DNA from: Bacteroidales bacterium UBA1215
GTDB taxonomy: Bacteria > Bacteroidota > Bacteroidia > Bacteroidales > WCHB1-69
Assembly (NCBI GenBank): GCA_002309475.1
Contig: DBXJ01000002.1
Location: forward strand, 1-5,442
DNA: 5,442 nt
Reading direction: 5' to 3'
Shown: positions 1 through 5,442 of the stretch, one piece after another
Layout of the letters: each line of letters opens with the position of its first letter
Numbering within the stretch: the first letter of the stretch is position 1
The notes under the pieces: model-generated
What the model saw: the letters and a program-made list of their open reading frames with translations, nothing else
Databases searched by the model: none
What the model was told of the DNA's origin: nothing
Position numbers and translations under genes: made by a program

Positions 1-242
1 TCGCAAAAACGATCTATATATAGGTCAGGATTGCTAATCATGAGATGTATATCCAATTTCTTGGTAGCAATTTTTGTTACGGATTTCAAAATGGGAAACC
101 CAAAAGAAATGTTAGGAACAAAATGACCATCCATAATGTCTAGGTGAATCCAATCTGCTTGGCTGTTGTTAAGCATTTGTAGGTCTCTTTGCAGATTGCC
201 GAAATCCGCAGATAAAAGTGAAGGGGCAATGATTTGATTCAT
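1..242 (-). CDS. rpe: Ribulose-phosphate 3-epimerase, 5' part (runs off left edge)
   Basis: Interconverts D-ribulose 5-phosphate and D-xylulose 5-phosphate in the cytosolic pentose phosphate pathway. Only the first 80 codons are in the window; the family is usually about 215-225 residues. The N-terminal TIM-barrel strands match well: IAPSLLSADF (residues 5-14), HLDIMDGHFVPN (33-44) and LDIHLM (63-68). His33, Asp35 and His66 fall where the family has two metal-ligand histidines and one catalytic aspartate. The second catalytic Asp would lie outside the window. The ATG at 242-240 gives the canonical start just before the first beta strand. No Shine-Dalgarno is visible, as is common in Bacteroidota. 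It is transcribed away from the thi operon; I see no functional link to thiamin synthesis beyond sharing the intergenic region. Confidence 0.93.
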   Translation of the reverse strand, partial: MNQIIAPSLLSADFGNLQRDLQMLNNSQADWIHLDIMDGHFVPNISFGFPILKSVTKIATKKLDIHLMISNPDLYIDRFC

Positions 243-281
243 GATGTTCTGTTATTTTTGATAATGAAAAAATCTACTCTG

Positions 282-289
282 CAAAAGTA
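282..289 (-). promoter_or_regulatory. Predicted Bacteroidota -7 box for rpe
   Basis: Reads TACTTTTG on the minus strand, matching the Bacteroidota -7 consensus TAnnTTTG. It lies about 40 nt upstream of the rpe ATG, which leaves a leader of roughly 30 nt. A TTTC about 17 nt further upstream is a weak match to the -33 TTTG element. It is the only TAnnTTTG match on the minus strand in the intergenic region, which favours it as the rpe promoter. The transcription start is inferred, not seen. Confidence 0.55.
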
Positions 290-332
290 ACATTTTTTTT
301 GCATAGAAAGAACGAAGAAAATAACTAATTTG

Positions 333-364
333 TTGTAAAGATTCATAATTTTAACTTATCTTTG
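333..364 (+). promoter_or_regulatory. Candidate thi operon promoter 1 (distal)
   Basis: The -7 box TATCTTTG is at 357-364, with TTG at 333-335 leaving a 21 nt spacer; TTTG at 329-332 is an alternative with 24 nt. This is the best -33/-7 pair on the plus strand of the intergenic region. A transcript starting about 370 would have a leader of about 250 nt before thiS, long enough for regulatory RNA or attenuation and including both TGTAA/TTACA palindromes. Match to the Bacteroidota consensus is seen; activity is inferred. Confidence 0.4.
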
Positions 365-445
365 CATCTTTAATAATAGAGAAAATTTTGAGAGAAAAAA
401 TAGATAAAAAATATTAGCAATCAAATAGAATGGTGGCAATCAAGG

Positions 446-461
446 ATGTAAAAGGTTACAT
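446..461. repeat. Palindrome A, ATGTAA-AAGG-TTACAT
   Basis: A perfect inverted repeat with 6 nt arms (446-451 and 456-461) and a 4 nt centre. Its core TGTAA-N4-TTACA recurs almost unchanged at 491-505. It could be an operator half of a tandem site. If transcribed from promoter 1 it could instead form a weak, AU-rich RNA hairpin. The cognate regulator is unknown and no regulator gene lies in the window. Confidence 0.45.
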
Positions 462-490
462 GTATTTCTTCCACAATGATGACATAAAAT

Positions 491-505
491 TGTAAAATGA
501 TTACA
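491..505. repeat. Palindrome B, TGTAA-AATGA-TTACA, overlapping a -7 box
   Basis: Inverted repeat with 5 nt arms and a 5 nt centre. Aligned with palindrome A it reads TGTAAAAkG(a)TTACAT, differing by one substitution and one inserted base. Start-to-start spacing between the two is 44 nt. Its right arm overlaps the TAnnTTTG box at 502-509, so a protein bound here would be placed to block RNA polymerase. The operator role is inference. Confidence 0.45.
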
Positions 506-509
506 TTTG
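502..509 (+). promoter_or_regulatory. Candidate thi promoter 2, -7 box
   Basis: TACATTTG matches the TAnnTTTG consensus, but I see no good TTTG/TTG at the expected upstream distance. The match may partly result from the right arm of palindrome B. It would give a leader of about 100 nt before thiS. Confidence 0.3.
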
Positions 510-525
510 CAATAAAAAGAATAAC

Positions 526-533
526 TACTTTTG
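526..533 (+). promoter_or_regulatory. Candidate thi promoter 3 (proximal), -7 box
   Basis: TACTTTTG matches the consensus and is followed by GC, as in many Bacteroidota promoters. TTTG at 506-509 could act as the -33 element, but its 16 nt spacer is shorter than usual. A start near 540 would leave a leader of about 80 nt before thiS. The sequence is identical to the rpe -7 box on the other strand. Confidence 0.4.
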
Positions 534-618
534 CTGCAAATTCACAAATGGATTATTTATGCATCATCAGGCAATAAAACAATAAGAAAAACGTTTAAAT
601 TAATCAGCAAAGAAAAAT

Positions 619-819
619 ATGAAGATAATTTTGAATTCAGAAAATCGGGAAGTGGCCTTAGATGCTACCTTGCAGTCTGCGATGGAAGAGTTGTCAGTGC
701 CTACCAAAGGTGTGGCGGTGGCAGTGAACAATAAAATGGTTCCTCGTACTCAATGGGCTGATTTTCAGTTGAAAGAAAACGATGCTTTGATAGTGATAAA
801 AGCAGCTTGTGGCGGTTGA
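619..819 (+). CDS. thiS: Sulfur carrier protein ThiS
   Basis: A 66-residue ubiquitin-like protein of the usual ThiS size. It carries the sulfur for the thiamin thiazole ring. ThiF adenylates its C-terminal glycine, which is then converted to a thiocarboxylate and donated to ThiG. The decisive feature is the C-terminal Gly-Gly (ending ACGG) directly before the stop. The internal VAVAVNN and ALIVIKAACGG strands fit the MoaD/ThiS beta-grasp fold. It is first in the operon and is followed after 2 nt by thiE, so translation is probably coupled. The ATG at 619 has no clear Shine-Dalgarno, only an A-rich stretch, as usual in Bacteroidota. MoaD also ends in Gly-Gly, but the thiE/G/C/H/F neighbours settle the call. 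Confidence 0.95.
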   Translation: MKIILNSENREVALDATLQSAMEELSVPTKGVAVAVNNKMVPRTQWADFQLKENDALIVIKAACGG

Positions 820-821
820 AA

Positions 822-1472
822 ATGAAATTTACAGAAAGTCAATATCGATTGCAGTTGATAACACACAGAAATACATATATTTCTGATGTAAAATTGGCAG
901 AAATGGCCTTAGACGGAGGTTGTAGGTGGATACAACTCAGAATGAAAAATTCCCCATTGAAAGACATTATTGATAATGCTATGGAAATTAAACAATTGTG
1001 TCATGATGTGGGAGCCGTTTTCATTCTCAACGATGATGTGCAGTTGTGTAAAGAAATAGGGGCTGATGGTGTCCATGTAGGACAACATGACATGAGTGTG
1101 GAAAAAGCCAGAAAGATATTAGGCGACCGGTATATCATTGGAGCTACGTGTAATACCTTTAATGACATTAAAAAAGTTTATAAATTTGCCGACTATGTGG
1201 GTTTAGGGCCGTTTAGATATACCACTACCAAACAAAACCTGTCGCCTGTGATAGGTTTGGAAGGATATAAGACAATTTGTTGTCAATGCAATGAAAATCA
1301 AATAGACATACCTATAACCGCCATAGGAGGTATCACCAGCCGAGATGTGGCTGATATTTTGCAAGCCGGCGTACGTTCGGTGGCTGTTTCGGGGGAAATC
1401 CTCAATGCGAAAGATCCACAAAAGAAAGTAGAAGAAATAATTGACATATTGGAAAAAAATAAAAAGATATAA
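822..1472 (+). CDS. thiE: Thiamin-phosphate synthase ThiE
   Basis: Joins HMP-PP and thiazole phosphate into thiamin phosphate, releasing pyrophosphate. The protein is 216 residues, normal for this TIM-barrel family. Seen in order: IQLRMK (37-42) for substrate phosphate binding; LNDDVQL (69-75), the usual ND-x metal/diphosphate region; GVHVGQHDM (83-91); YVGLGPF (125-131) followed by TTTK (134-137), the pyrophosphate loop; AIGGI (167-171); and AVSGEI (188-193). I chose the ATG at 822. An in-frame TTG at 807 would overlap the thiS Gly-Gly codons and add MWRLK with no conserved content. The NDD replaces the NDR or DDR seen in many homologues, a minor variation. The gene stops 1 nt before thiG. 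Some family members are TenI-like aminases, but the intact TTTK loop and the context favour true ThiE. Confidence 0.92.
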   Translation: MKFTESQYRLQLITHRNTYISDVKLAEMALDGGCRWIQLRMKNSPLKDIIDNAMEIKQLCHDVGAVFILNDDVQLCKEIGADGVHVGQHDMSVEKARKILGDRYIIGATCNTFNDIKKVYKFADYVGLGPFRYTTTKQNLSPVIGLEGYKTICCQCNENQIDIPITAIGGITSRDVADILQAGVRSVAVSGEILNAKDPQKKVEEIIDILEKNKKI

Positions 1473-1473
1473 A

Positions 1474-2247
1474 ATGAAAAATTTGGTAATTGCAGGAAAA
1501 GAATTTTCTTCAAGATTTTTTTTAGGAACGGGAAAATTCAGTTCCAACGAATTGATGGAAAAAGCAATACGCGCTTCTGAAAGTCAAATGATAACAGTAG
1601 CCATGAAAAGAATCGACCTTCATGATACGTCAGATGACGACATGTTGAATCATATCAAGATCAACGATTTGCAACTATTACCCAATACATCCGGTGTGCG
1701 TACAGCGGAAGAAGCCATATTGGCGGCACATCTCTCGCGTGAGGTGTTTGGCACTGCTTGGTTGAAATTGGAAATACATCCCGATCCACGGCATTTGTTG
1801 CCCGATTCTGTGGAAACAGTAAAAGCAACCGAAGTTCTTGTAAAAGAAGGTTTTACTGTTTTGCCATATTGTATGGCCGATCCTTTGGTATGTCGCCATT
1901 TGGAGGAGGCAGGGGCAGCAGCCGTAATGCCTTTAGGAGCCCCGATAGGCACCAATAGAGGTTTACGTACGATAGATTTTTTGAGAATGATTATCGAACA
2001 AAGTTCTGTACCTGTAGTAGTAGATGCTGGTATAGGATCTCCCAGTCATGCTGCCTTGGCAATGGAAATTGGTGCAGATGCCTGTTTAATCAATACAGCA
2101 GTGGCAGTGGCAGGCAATCCCGAAGAAATGGCAATAGCTTTCAAAGAAGCTATTATCGCCGGCAGAAGAGCTTATGAAGCCGGTTTGGGAGCGGAAAGCA
2201 TTTCGGTACAAGCAAGTTCTCCATTAACAGCATTTTTAGAAAAATAA
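1474..2247 (+). CDS. thiG: Thiazole synthase ThiG
   Basis: Builds the thiazole phosphate from 1-deoxy-D-xylulose 5-phosphate, dehydroglycine and the thiocarboxylate of ThiS. It has 257 residues, the standard length. Lys98 in WLKLEI (96-101) sits where the family has the Schiff-base lysine for deoxyxylulose phosphate. Other family marks are the N-terminal FLGTGKF (16-22), VLPYCMADP (129-137), MPLGAPIGTNRGL (152-164), VVVDAGIGSPSHAA (181-194) and LINTAVAVA (205-213). The ATG at 1474 gives the standard N-terminus. An upstream in-frame TTG at 1441 would overlap thiE and add 11 lysine-rich residues, so I rejected it. thiE ends 1 nt before and thiC starts 6 nt after, consistent with coupled translation. 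ThiG works with ThiS, ThiF and ThiH, all encoded here. Confidence 0.96.
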   Translation: MKNLVIAGKEFSSRFFLGTGKFSSNELMEKAIRASESQMITVAMKRIDLHDTSDDDMLNHIKINDLQLLPNTSGVRTAEEAILAAHLSREVFGTAWLKLEIHPDPRHLLPDSVETVKATEVLVKEGFTVLPYCMADPLVCRHLEEAGAAAVMPLGAPIGTNRGLRTIDFLRMIIEQSSVPVVVDAGIGSPSHAALAMEIGADACLINTAVAVAGNPEEMAIAFKEAIIAGRRAYEAGLGAESISVQASSPLTAFLEK

Positions 2248-2253
2248 ATTAGC

Positions 2254-3957
2254 ATGAAAGAAAATATAAAGATAAAATTCCCCAATAGTGAAAAAGTTTA
2301 TATGCAGGGGAAATTGTTTCCGGATATAAAAGTCGGCATGAGAAAGGTTACCTTGACGCCGACGGTGGATATCCGTGAAGATGGAACTAAAAGTATAAAA
2401 GAAAATCAACCGGTATATGTTTATGATACCAGCGGTCCTTTTGGTGATGAACAAGTAGCCATCGACTTGAAAAAAGGTTTGCCGCGTATGCGTGAATCAT
2501 GGATTTTAAAACGTGGCTCAATAGAGCAACTACCGGAAATAAGTTCAGAATATGGTCGTAGGCGTTTGGCAGATAAATCTTTGGATCGTTTAAGATTTGA
2601 ACATATTACCTTGCCATATCGGGCAAAAAAAGGTTGTCAGGTATCTCAGTTATACTATGCCAAGCAAGGTATCATTACTCCGGAAATGGAATATGTTGCC
2701 ATTCGTGAGAATATGAATTGTGCCGAATTGGGTATCGACACACATATTACACCGGAATTTGTCCGTCAGGAAATTGCGGCAGGAAGAGCCGTTTTGCCGG
2801 CCAATATCAATCACCCGGAATCAGAGCCGATGATTATCGGAACAAATTTCTTGGTAAAAATCAATACTAATATCGGCAATTCCGCCACTACTTCCAGTAT
2901 TGAAGAAGAAGTGGAAAAAGCTGTCTGGAGTTGCAAATGGGGCGGAGACACCTTGATGGATTTGTCTACCGGTGACAATATTCACGAAACAAGAGAATGG
3001 ATTATCAGAAATTGCCCTGTGCCGGTGGGAACTGTGCCAATTTATCAAGCTTTGGAAAAGGTAAATGGAAATGTAAAGGATTTGACATGGGAAATTTATA
3101 AAGATACATTGATAGAACAATGTGAACAAGGTGTGGATTATTTTACCATCCACTGTGGCATACGTCGTCACAATGTACATTTGGCCGACAAGCGTCTTTG
3201 CGGGATAGTTTCTCGAGGAGGTAGTATTATGAGTCAGTGGTGCTTGATTCACGACAAAGAAAGTTTCTTGTACGAACATTTTGACGATATTTGTGATATT
3301 TTGGCTCAATACGATGTGGCAGTTTCTTTAGGAGACGGCCTACGCCCCGGTTCTATCTACGATGCTAACGATGAAGCACAATTTGCAGAATTGGACACCA
3401 TGGGAGAATTGGTAACACGTGCATGGGATAAATATGTACAAGCTTTTATTGAAGGTCCCGGTCATGTACCTATGCATAAAATAAAAGAAAATATGGACAG
3501 GCAGATAGAAAAATGCCATCATGCACCATTTTATACCTTAGGACCATTGGTAACAGATATTGCCCCCGGCTACGATCATATTACTTCTGCCATTGGTGCG
3601 GCACAGATTGGCTGGTATGGTACAGCTATGCTGTGTTATGTAACGCCAAAGGAACATTTGGGGTTGCCTAATAAGGATGATGTTCGTGCAGGAGTAATTA
3701 CTTATAAGATTGCTGCCCATGCCGCCGACTTGGCAAAAGGGCATCCTGCTGCACAAATTCGTGACAATGCCTTGAGCAAGGCTCGTTATGAATTTCGTTG
3801 GAAAGACCAGTTTAATTTATCCTTGGATCCTGAACGTGCGTTAGAATATTTTAAAGCAGGCAGGCACGAAGATGGAGAATATTGTACCATGTGCGGCCCT
3901 AATTTCTGTGCTATGAAGTTGAGTCGTCAGTTGAGAAAGAAAGGTTGTGAACAATAG
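2254..3957 (+). CDS. thiC: Phosphomethylpyrimidine synthase ThiC
   Basis: Radical-SAM enzyme that rearranges aminoimidazole ribotide into HMP phosphate, the pyrimidine half of thiamin. The 567 residues start with a Thi_C N-terminal region (YDTSGPFGD, 57-65). The barrel has PANINHPE (182-189), GNSATTSS (208-215), SRGGSI (320-325), GDGLRPGSI (360-368) and EGPGHVP (400-406). His404 and His468 are 64 residues apart, the spacing I recall for the metal-ligand histidines of Caulobacter ThiC. The C-terminal CTMCGPNFC supplies Cys544, Cys547 and Cys552 (CX2CX4C) for the [4Fe-4S] cluster. The segment before it lacks the HDETLP motif of proteobacterial ThiC and is about four residues shorter; this is probably a lineage variant, not damage. 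It is shorter than E. coli ThiC (631), mainly at the N-terminus. The start at 2254 is 6 nt after thiG. Confidence 0.97.
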   Translation: MKENIKIKFPNSEKVYMQGKLFPDIKVGMRKVTLTPTVDIREDGTKSIKENQPVYVYDTSGPFGDEQVAIDLKKGLPRMRESWILKRGSIEQLPEISSEYGRRRLADKSLDRLRFEHITLPYRAKKGCQVSQLYYAKQGIITPEMEYVAIRENMNCAELGIDTHITPEFVRQEIAAGRAVLPANINHPESEPMIIGTNFLVKINTNIGNSATTSSIEEEVEKAVWSCKWGGDTLMDLSTGDNIHETREWIIRNCPVPVGTVPIYQALEKVNGNVKDLTWEIYKDTLIEQCEQGVDYFTIHCGIRRHNVHLADKRLCGIVSRGGSIMSQWCLIHDKESFLYEHFDDICDILAQYDVAVSLGDGLRPGSIYDANDEAQFAELDTMGELVTRAWDKYVQAFIEGPGHVPMHKIKENMDRQIEKCHHAPFYTLGPLVTDIAPGYDHITSAIGAAQIGWYGTAMLCYVTPKEHLGLPNKDDVRAGVITYKIAAHAADLAKGHPAAQIRDNALSKARYEFRWKDQFNLSLDPERALEYFKAGRHEDGEYCTMCGPNFCAMKLSRQLRKKGCEQ

Positions 3958-3972
3958 TTGTGTGCAGAAAAT

Positions 3973-3978
3973 AAGGAG
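3973..3978 (+). promoter_or_regulatory. Canonical Shine-Dalgarno before thiH
   Basis: AAGGAG with a 7 nt spacer to the ATG at 3986, in the 28 nt gap after thiC. It is the only textbook Shine-Dalgarno I see in front of any gene here. The gap is also the longest in the operon, so thiH may need independent initiation rather than coupling to thiC. Confidence 0.6.
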
Positions 3979-3985
3979 ATAGAAA

Positions 3986-5098
3986 ATGTTTTCAGATGAA
4001 TTGTTAAAAGTGTCTTGGGAGGAAATTTCAGAGCAAATAGACCGTAAAACAGAAACCGATGTTTTAGTTGCTCTTAATAAACAGCATTGCGATATACAAG
4101 ACTTTATGGCTTTGGTATCTCCTGCAGCTCAAAAGTATTTGGAGCCGATGGCTACTTTGAGCAGAAAATATACGCAAGAACGTTTCGGCAAAACTATACA
4201 AATGTTTGTACCATTGTATTTAACCAATTCATGTACCAATTCTTGTGTTTATTGTGGATTTCATGTCAGCAATCCTATGCAGCGTACCATATTGACGATA
4301 GAAGAAACCGAAAATGAATACAAAGCCATAAAAAAACTGGCACCATTTGACAATATATTGTTGGTAACAGGTGAAAATCCTGCCAAAGCCGGTACGGAAT
4401 ATATCGCTGAAGCTGTACGTTTGGCAAGAAAATATTTCAATAATATAAAAATAGAGGTCATGCCCTTGCCAACGGAAGATTATGCCTATCTGGCATCACA
4501 AGGCATGAATGGCGTGGTTTGTTTTCAGGAAACATATCATAGGGAACATTACAAAATTTATCATCCCAAAGGAATGAAATCTAATTTTGAATGGAGGGTG
4601 AATGGTTTTGACAGAATGGGTATGGCAGGAGTTCATTCCATAGGAATGGGTGTTTTGATAGGTTTGGAGCCTTGGCGTACAGATGTGACCATGATGGCTA
4701 TGCATTTGGCATATTTGAAAAAACATTATTGGAAAACCAAGTATAGTGTGAATTTTCCAAGAATGCGGCCAAGCGAAAATGGTGGTTTCCAGCCTAATGT
4801 GATTATGAGTGACAAAGATTTGGCACAGGTAACTTTTGCCTATAGAATTTTTGACCACGATGTGGATATCAGTTATTCAACACGTGAGCCGGCATATATA
4901 AGAGACCATATGGCCACTTTGGGGGTAACGACTATGAGTGCGGAAAGCAAGACCGAACCCGGCGGATATTTTACCTATCCGCAAGTATTGGAGCAATTTC
5001 ATGTCAATGATGACAGAAAGGCTGTTGAGGTGGATGCGGCTTTGAGAAAAATGGGCAGAATTCCGGTGTATAAAGATTGGGACGATGTAATGAACTAA
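3986..5098 (+). CDS. thiH: 2-iminoacetate synthase (tyrosine lyase) ThiH
   Basis: Radical-SAM enzyme that cleaves L-tyrosine to dehydroglycine (2-iminoacetate) and p-cresol; ThiG uses the dehydroglycine. It has 370 residues, close to E. coli ThiH (377). The radical-SAM cluster motif is Cys83-x3-Cys87-x2-Cys90 within TNSCTNSCVYCGF. Further family signatures are LLVTGE (125-130), EVMPL (157-161), QETYHREHY (181-189), SVNFPRMRP (254-262), STRE (298-301) and a C-terminal SAESKTEPGGY (318-328), where many homologues have SAGS. The start at 3986 is fixed by the Shine-Dalgarno just upstream. Presence of ThiH rather than ThiO suggests growth with little oxygen (inference). HydG and CofH are relatives, but position between thiC and thiF decides for ThiH. 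Confidence 0.96.
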   Translation: MFSDELLKVSWEEISEQIDRKTETDVLVALNKQHCDIQDFMALVSPAAQKYLEPMATLSRKYTQERFGKTIQMFVPLYLTNSCTNSCVYCGFHVSNPMQRTILTIEETENEYKAIKKLAPFDNILLVTGENPAKAGTEYIAEAVRLARKYFNNIKIEVMPLPTEDYAYLASQGMNGVVCFQETYHREHYKIYHPKGMKSNFEWRVNGFDRMGMAGVHSIGMGVLIGLEPWRTDVTMMAMHLAYLKKHYWKTKYSVNFPRMRPSENGGFQPNVIMSDKDLAQVTFAYRIFDHDVDISYSTREPAYIRDHMATLGVTTMSAESKTEPGGYFTYPQVLEQFHVNDDRKAVEVDAALRKMGRIPVYKDWDDVMN

Positions 5099-5110
5099 CA
5101 CATAGAATGT

Positions 5111-5442
5111 ATGACGGACAAATGGGAAAGATATGCTCGCCAGTTGATGCTGAAAGAAGTTGGCGAAGAAGGACAAAAAAAACTCAATGCCGCTAAAGTC
5201 TTAGTGGTAGGGGCAGGCGGTTTGGGTAGTCCTGTATTGCTTTATTTGGCGGGAGCCGGTGTCGGCACTATCGGTATAGTGGATGCCGATGTGGTATCGT
5301 TGACCAATTTGCAAAGGCAAGTGCTTTATACTGAAGATGAGATAGGAAAAAGCAAGGTGCTATGTGCCAAACATCGCATTGAACAATTGAATGCAGATAT
5401 TACAATCAATACATACCAACTTCGTTTGGATGAAGACAATGC
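5111..5442 (+). CDS. thiF: ThiS adenylyltransferase ThiF, 5' part (runs off right edge)
   Basis: E1-like enzyme that adenylates the C-terminal glycine of ThiS with ATP, the first step in loading it with sulfur. 110 codons are visible out of roughly 230-250 in the family. The N-terminal ERYARQ (6-11) holds the arginine conserved in MoeB/ThiF. VLVVGAGGLGS (30-40) is the nucleotide-binding loop. DADVVSLTNLQRQ (58-70) is the family D-x-D...N-x-x-R-Q motif. The CxxC zinc sites and any catalytic cysteine lie beyond the window. MoeB and HesA look alike over this stretch; the call as ThiF rests on its place 12 nt after thiH in an operon with thiS. The ATG at 5107 is out of frame, so 5111 is the start. 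No Shine-Dalgarno is evident. Confidence 0.9.
   Translation, partial: MTDKWERYARQLMLKEVGEEGQKKLNAAKVLVVGAGGLGSPVLLYLAGAGVGTIGIVDADVVSLTNLQRQVLYTEDEIGKSKVLCAKHRIEQLNADITINTYQLRLDEDN

Larger units (their letters stand above)
243..618. other. Divergent rpe/thi intergenic regulatory region
   Basis: 376 nt without a convincing gene, much richer in A/T than the flanking coding DNA. It holds one TAnnTTTG box toward rpe, three toward thiS and two related palindromes (listed separately). I looked for the conserved core of the thiamin pyrophosphate riboswitch (CTGAGA and the CCTGATCTGG-like half) on the plus strand and found neither. I see no strong GC-rich hairpin followed by a T run. The part nearest thiS (about 540-618) is A-rich with no visible structure. 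The only open frames are very short or out-of-frame shadows of thiS. Confidence 0.8.

Noticed and set aside
291..298. Run of T residues as a possible terminator
   Set aside because: No GC-rich hairpin precedes it on either strand, and it lies between the predicted rpe -7 and -33 positions, so it is better seen as promoter spacer.
548..577. A 9-codon leader ORF, MDYLCIIRQ, ending upstream of thiS
   Set aside because: It has no ribosome binding site, no run of a regulatory amino acid and no hairpin pair after it to support attenuation. Such short ORFs are frequent by chance.
589..596. Palindrome AAACGTTT in the thiS leader
   Set aside because: It is short, a single copy and in A/T-rich DNA, with nothing to link it to a promoter or terminator.
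531..734. 67-codon open frame overlapping the start of thiS
   Set aside because: It begins with TTG, is out of frame with thiS, has no family resemblance, and covers a gene ending in a diagnostic Gly-Gly.
807..821. TTG start that would extend thiE by five codons into thiS
   Set aside because: The ATG at 822 gives the normal ThiE N-terminus. The extra residues translate the thiS C-terminal codons in another frame.
1441..1473. TTG start that would extend thiG by eleven codons into thiE
   Set aside because: The ATG at 1474 gives the standard ThiG length and N-terminus; the extension is only the thiE tail read in another frame.
2821..3309. 162-codon minus-strand open frame inside thiC
   Set aside because: It lies antisense to strongly conserved ThiC sequence and shows no recognisable protein features, so it is a shadow of the coding strand.

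Overview
The window carries the start of a thiamin (vitamin B1) biosynthesis operon on the plus strand and the 5' end of a divergent ribulose-phosphate 3-epimerase gene on the minus strand. Several signs point to Bacteroidota, most likely an anaerobic Bacteroidales member. The gene order is thiS-thiE-thiG-thiC-thiH-thiF. The non-coding DNA is A/T-rich. Most genes lack a Shine-Dalgarno sequence, and the intergenic region holds TAnnTTTG boxes typical of Bacteroidota promoters. Genus cannot be decided from sequence reading alone. Use of the radical-SAM tyrosine lyase ThiH rather than the O2-dependent glycine oxidase ThiO fits a low-oxygen lifestyle (inference).

Layout: 1-242 (minus) is the first 80 codons of rpe, running off the left edge. 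243-618 is a non-coding divergent promoter region with one TAnnTTTG box facing rpe, three facing thi, and two similar TGTAA-N4/5-TTACA palindromes. 619-5442 (plus) holds thiS, thiE, thiG, thiC, thiH and the first 110 codons of thiF. Gaps between thi genes are 1-28 nt, so they almost certainly form one transcription unit that continues beyond the right edge.

The proteins work together as follows. ThiF adenylates the C-terminal Gly-Gly of ThiS, which is then converted to a thiocarboxylate using sulfur from a cysteine desulfurase encoded elsewhere. ThiH makes dehydroglycine from tyrosine. ThiG combines dehydroglycine, ThiS-COSH and deoxyxylulose 5-phosphate into the thiazole phosphate. ThiC makes the HMP pyrimidine phosphate from aminoimidazole ribotide. 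ThiE joins the two halves into thiamin phosphate. HMP-P kinase (ThiD) and thiamin-phosphate kinase (ThiL) are not in the window.

All complete genes look intact, with their catalytic motifs present. I do not see a new biological system. The point most worth a second look is regulatory. I find none of the conserved TPP-riboswitch (THI-box) core in the leader, although thi operons in this phylum usually have one. The leader instead has tandem palindromes, one of which overlaps a predicted promoter element.
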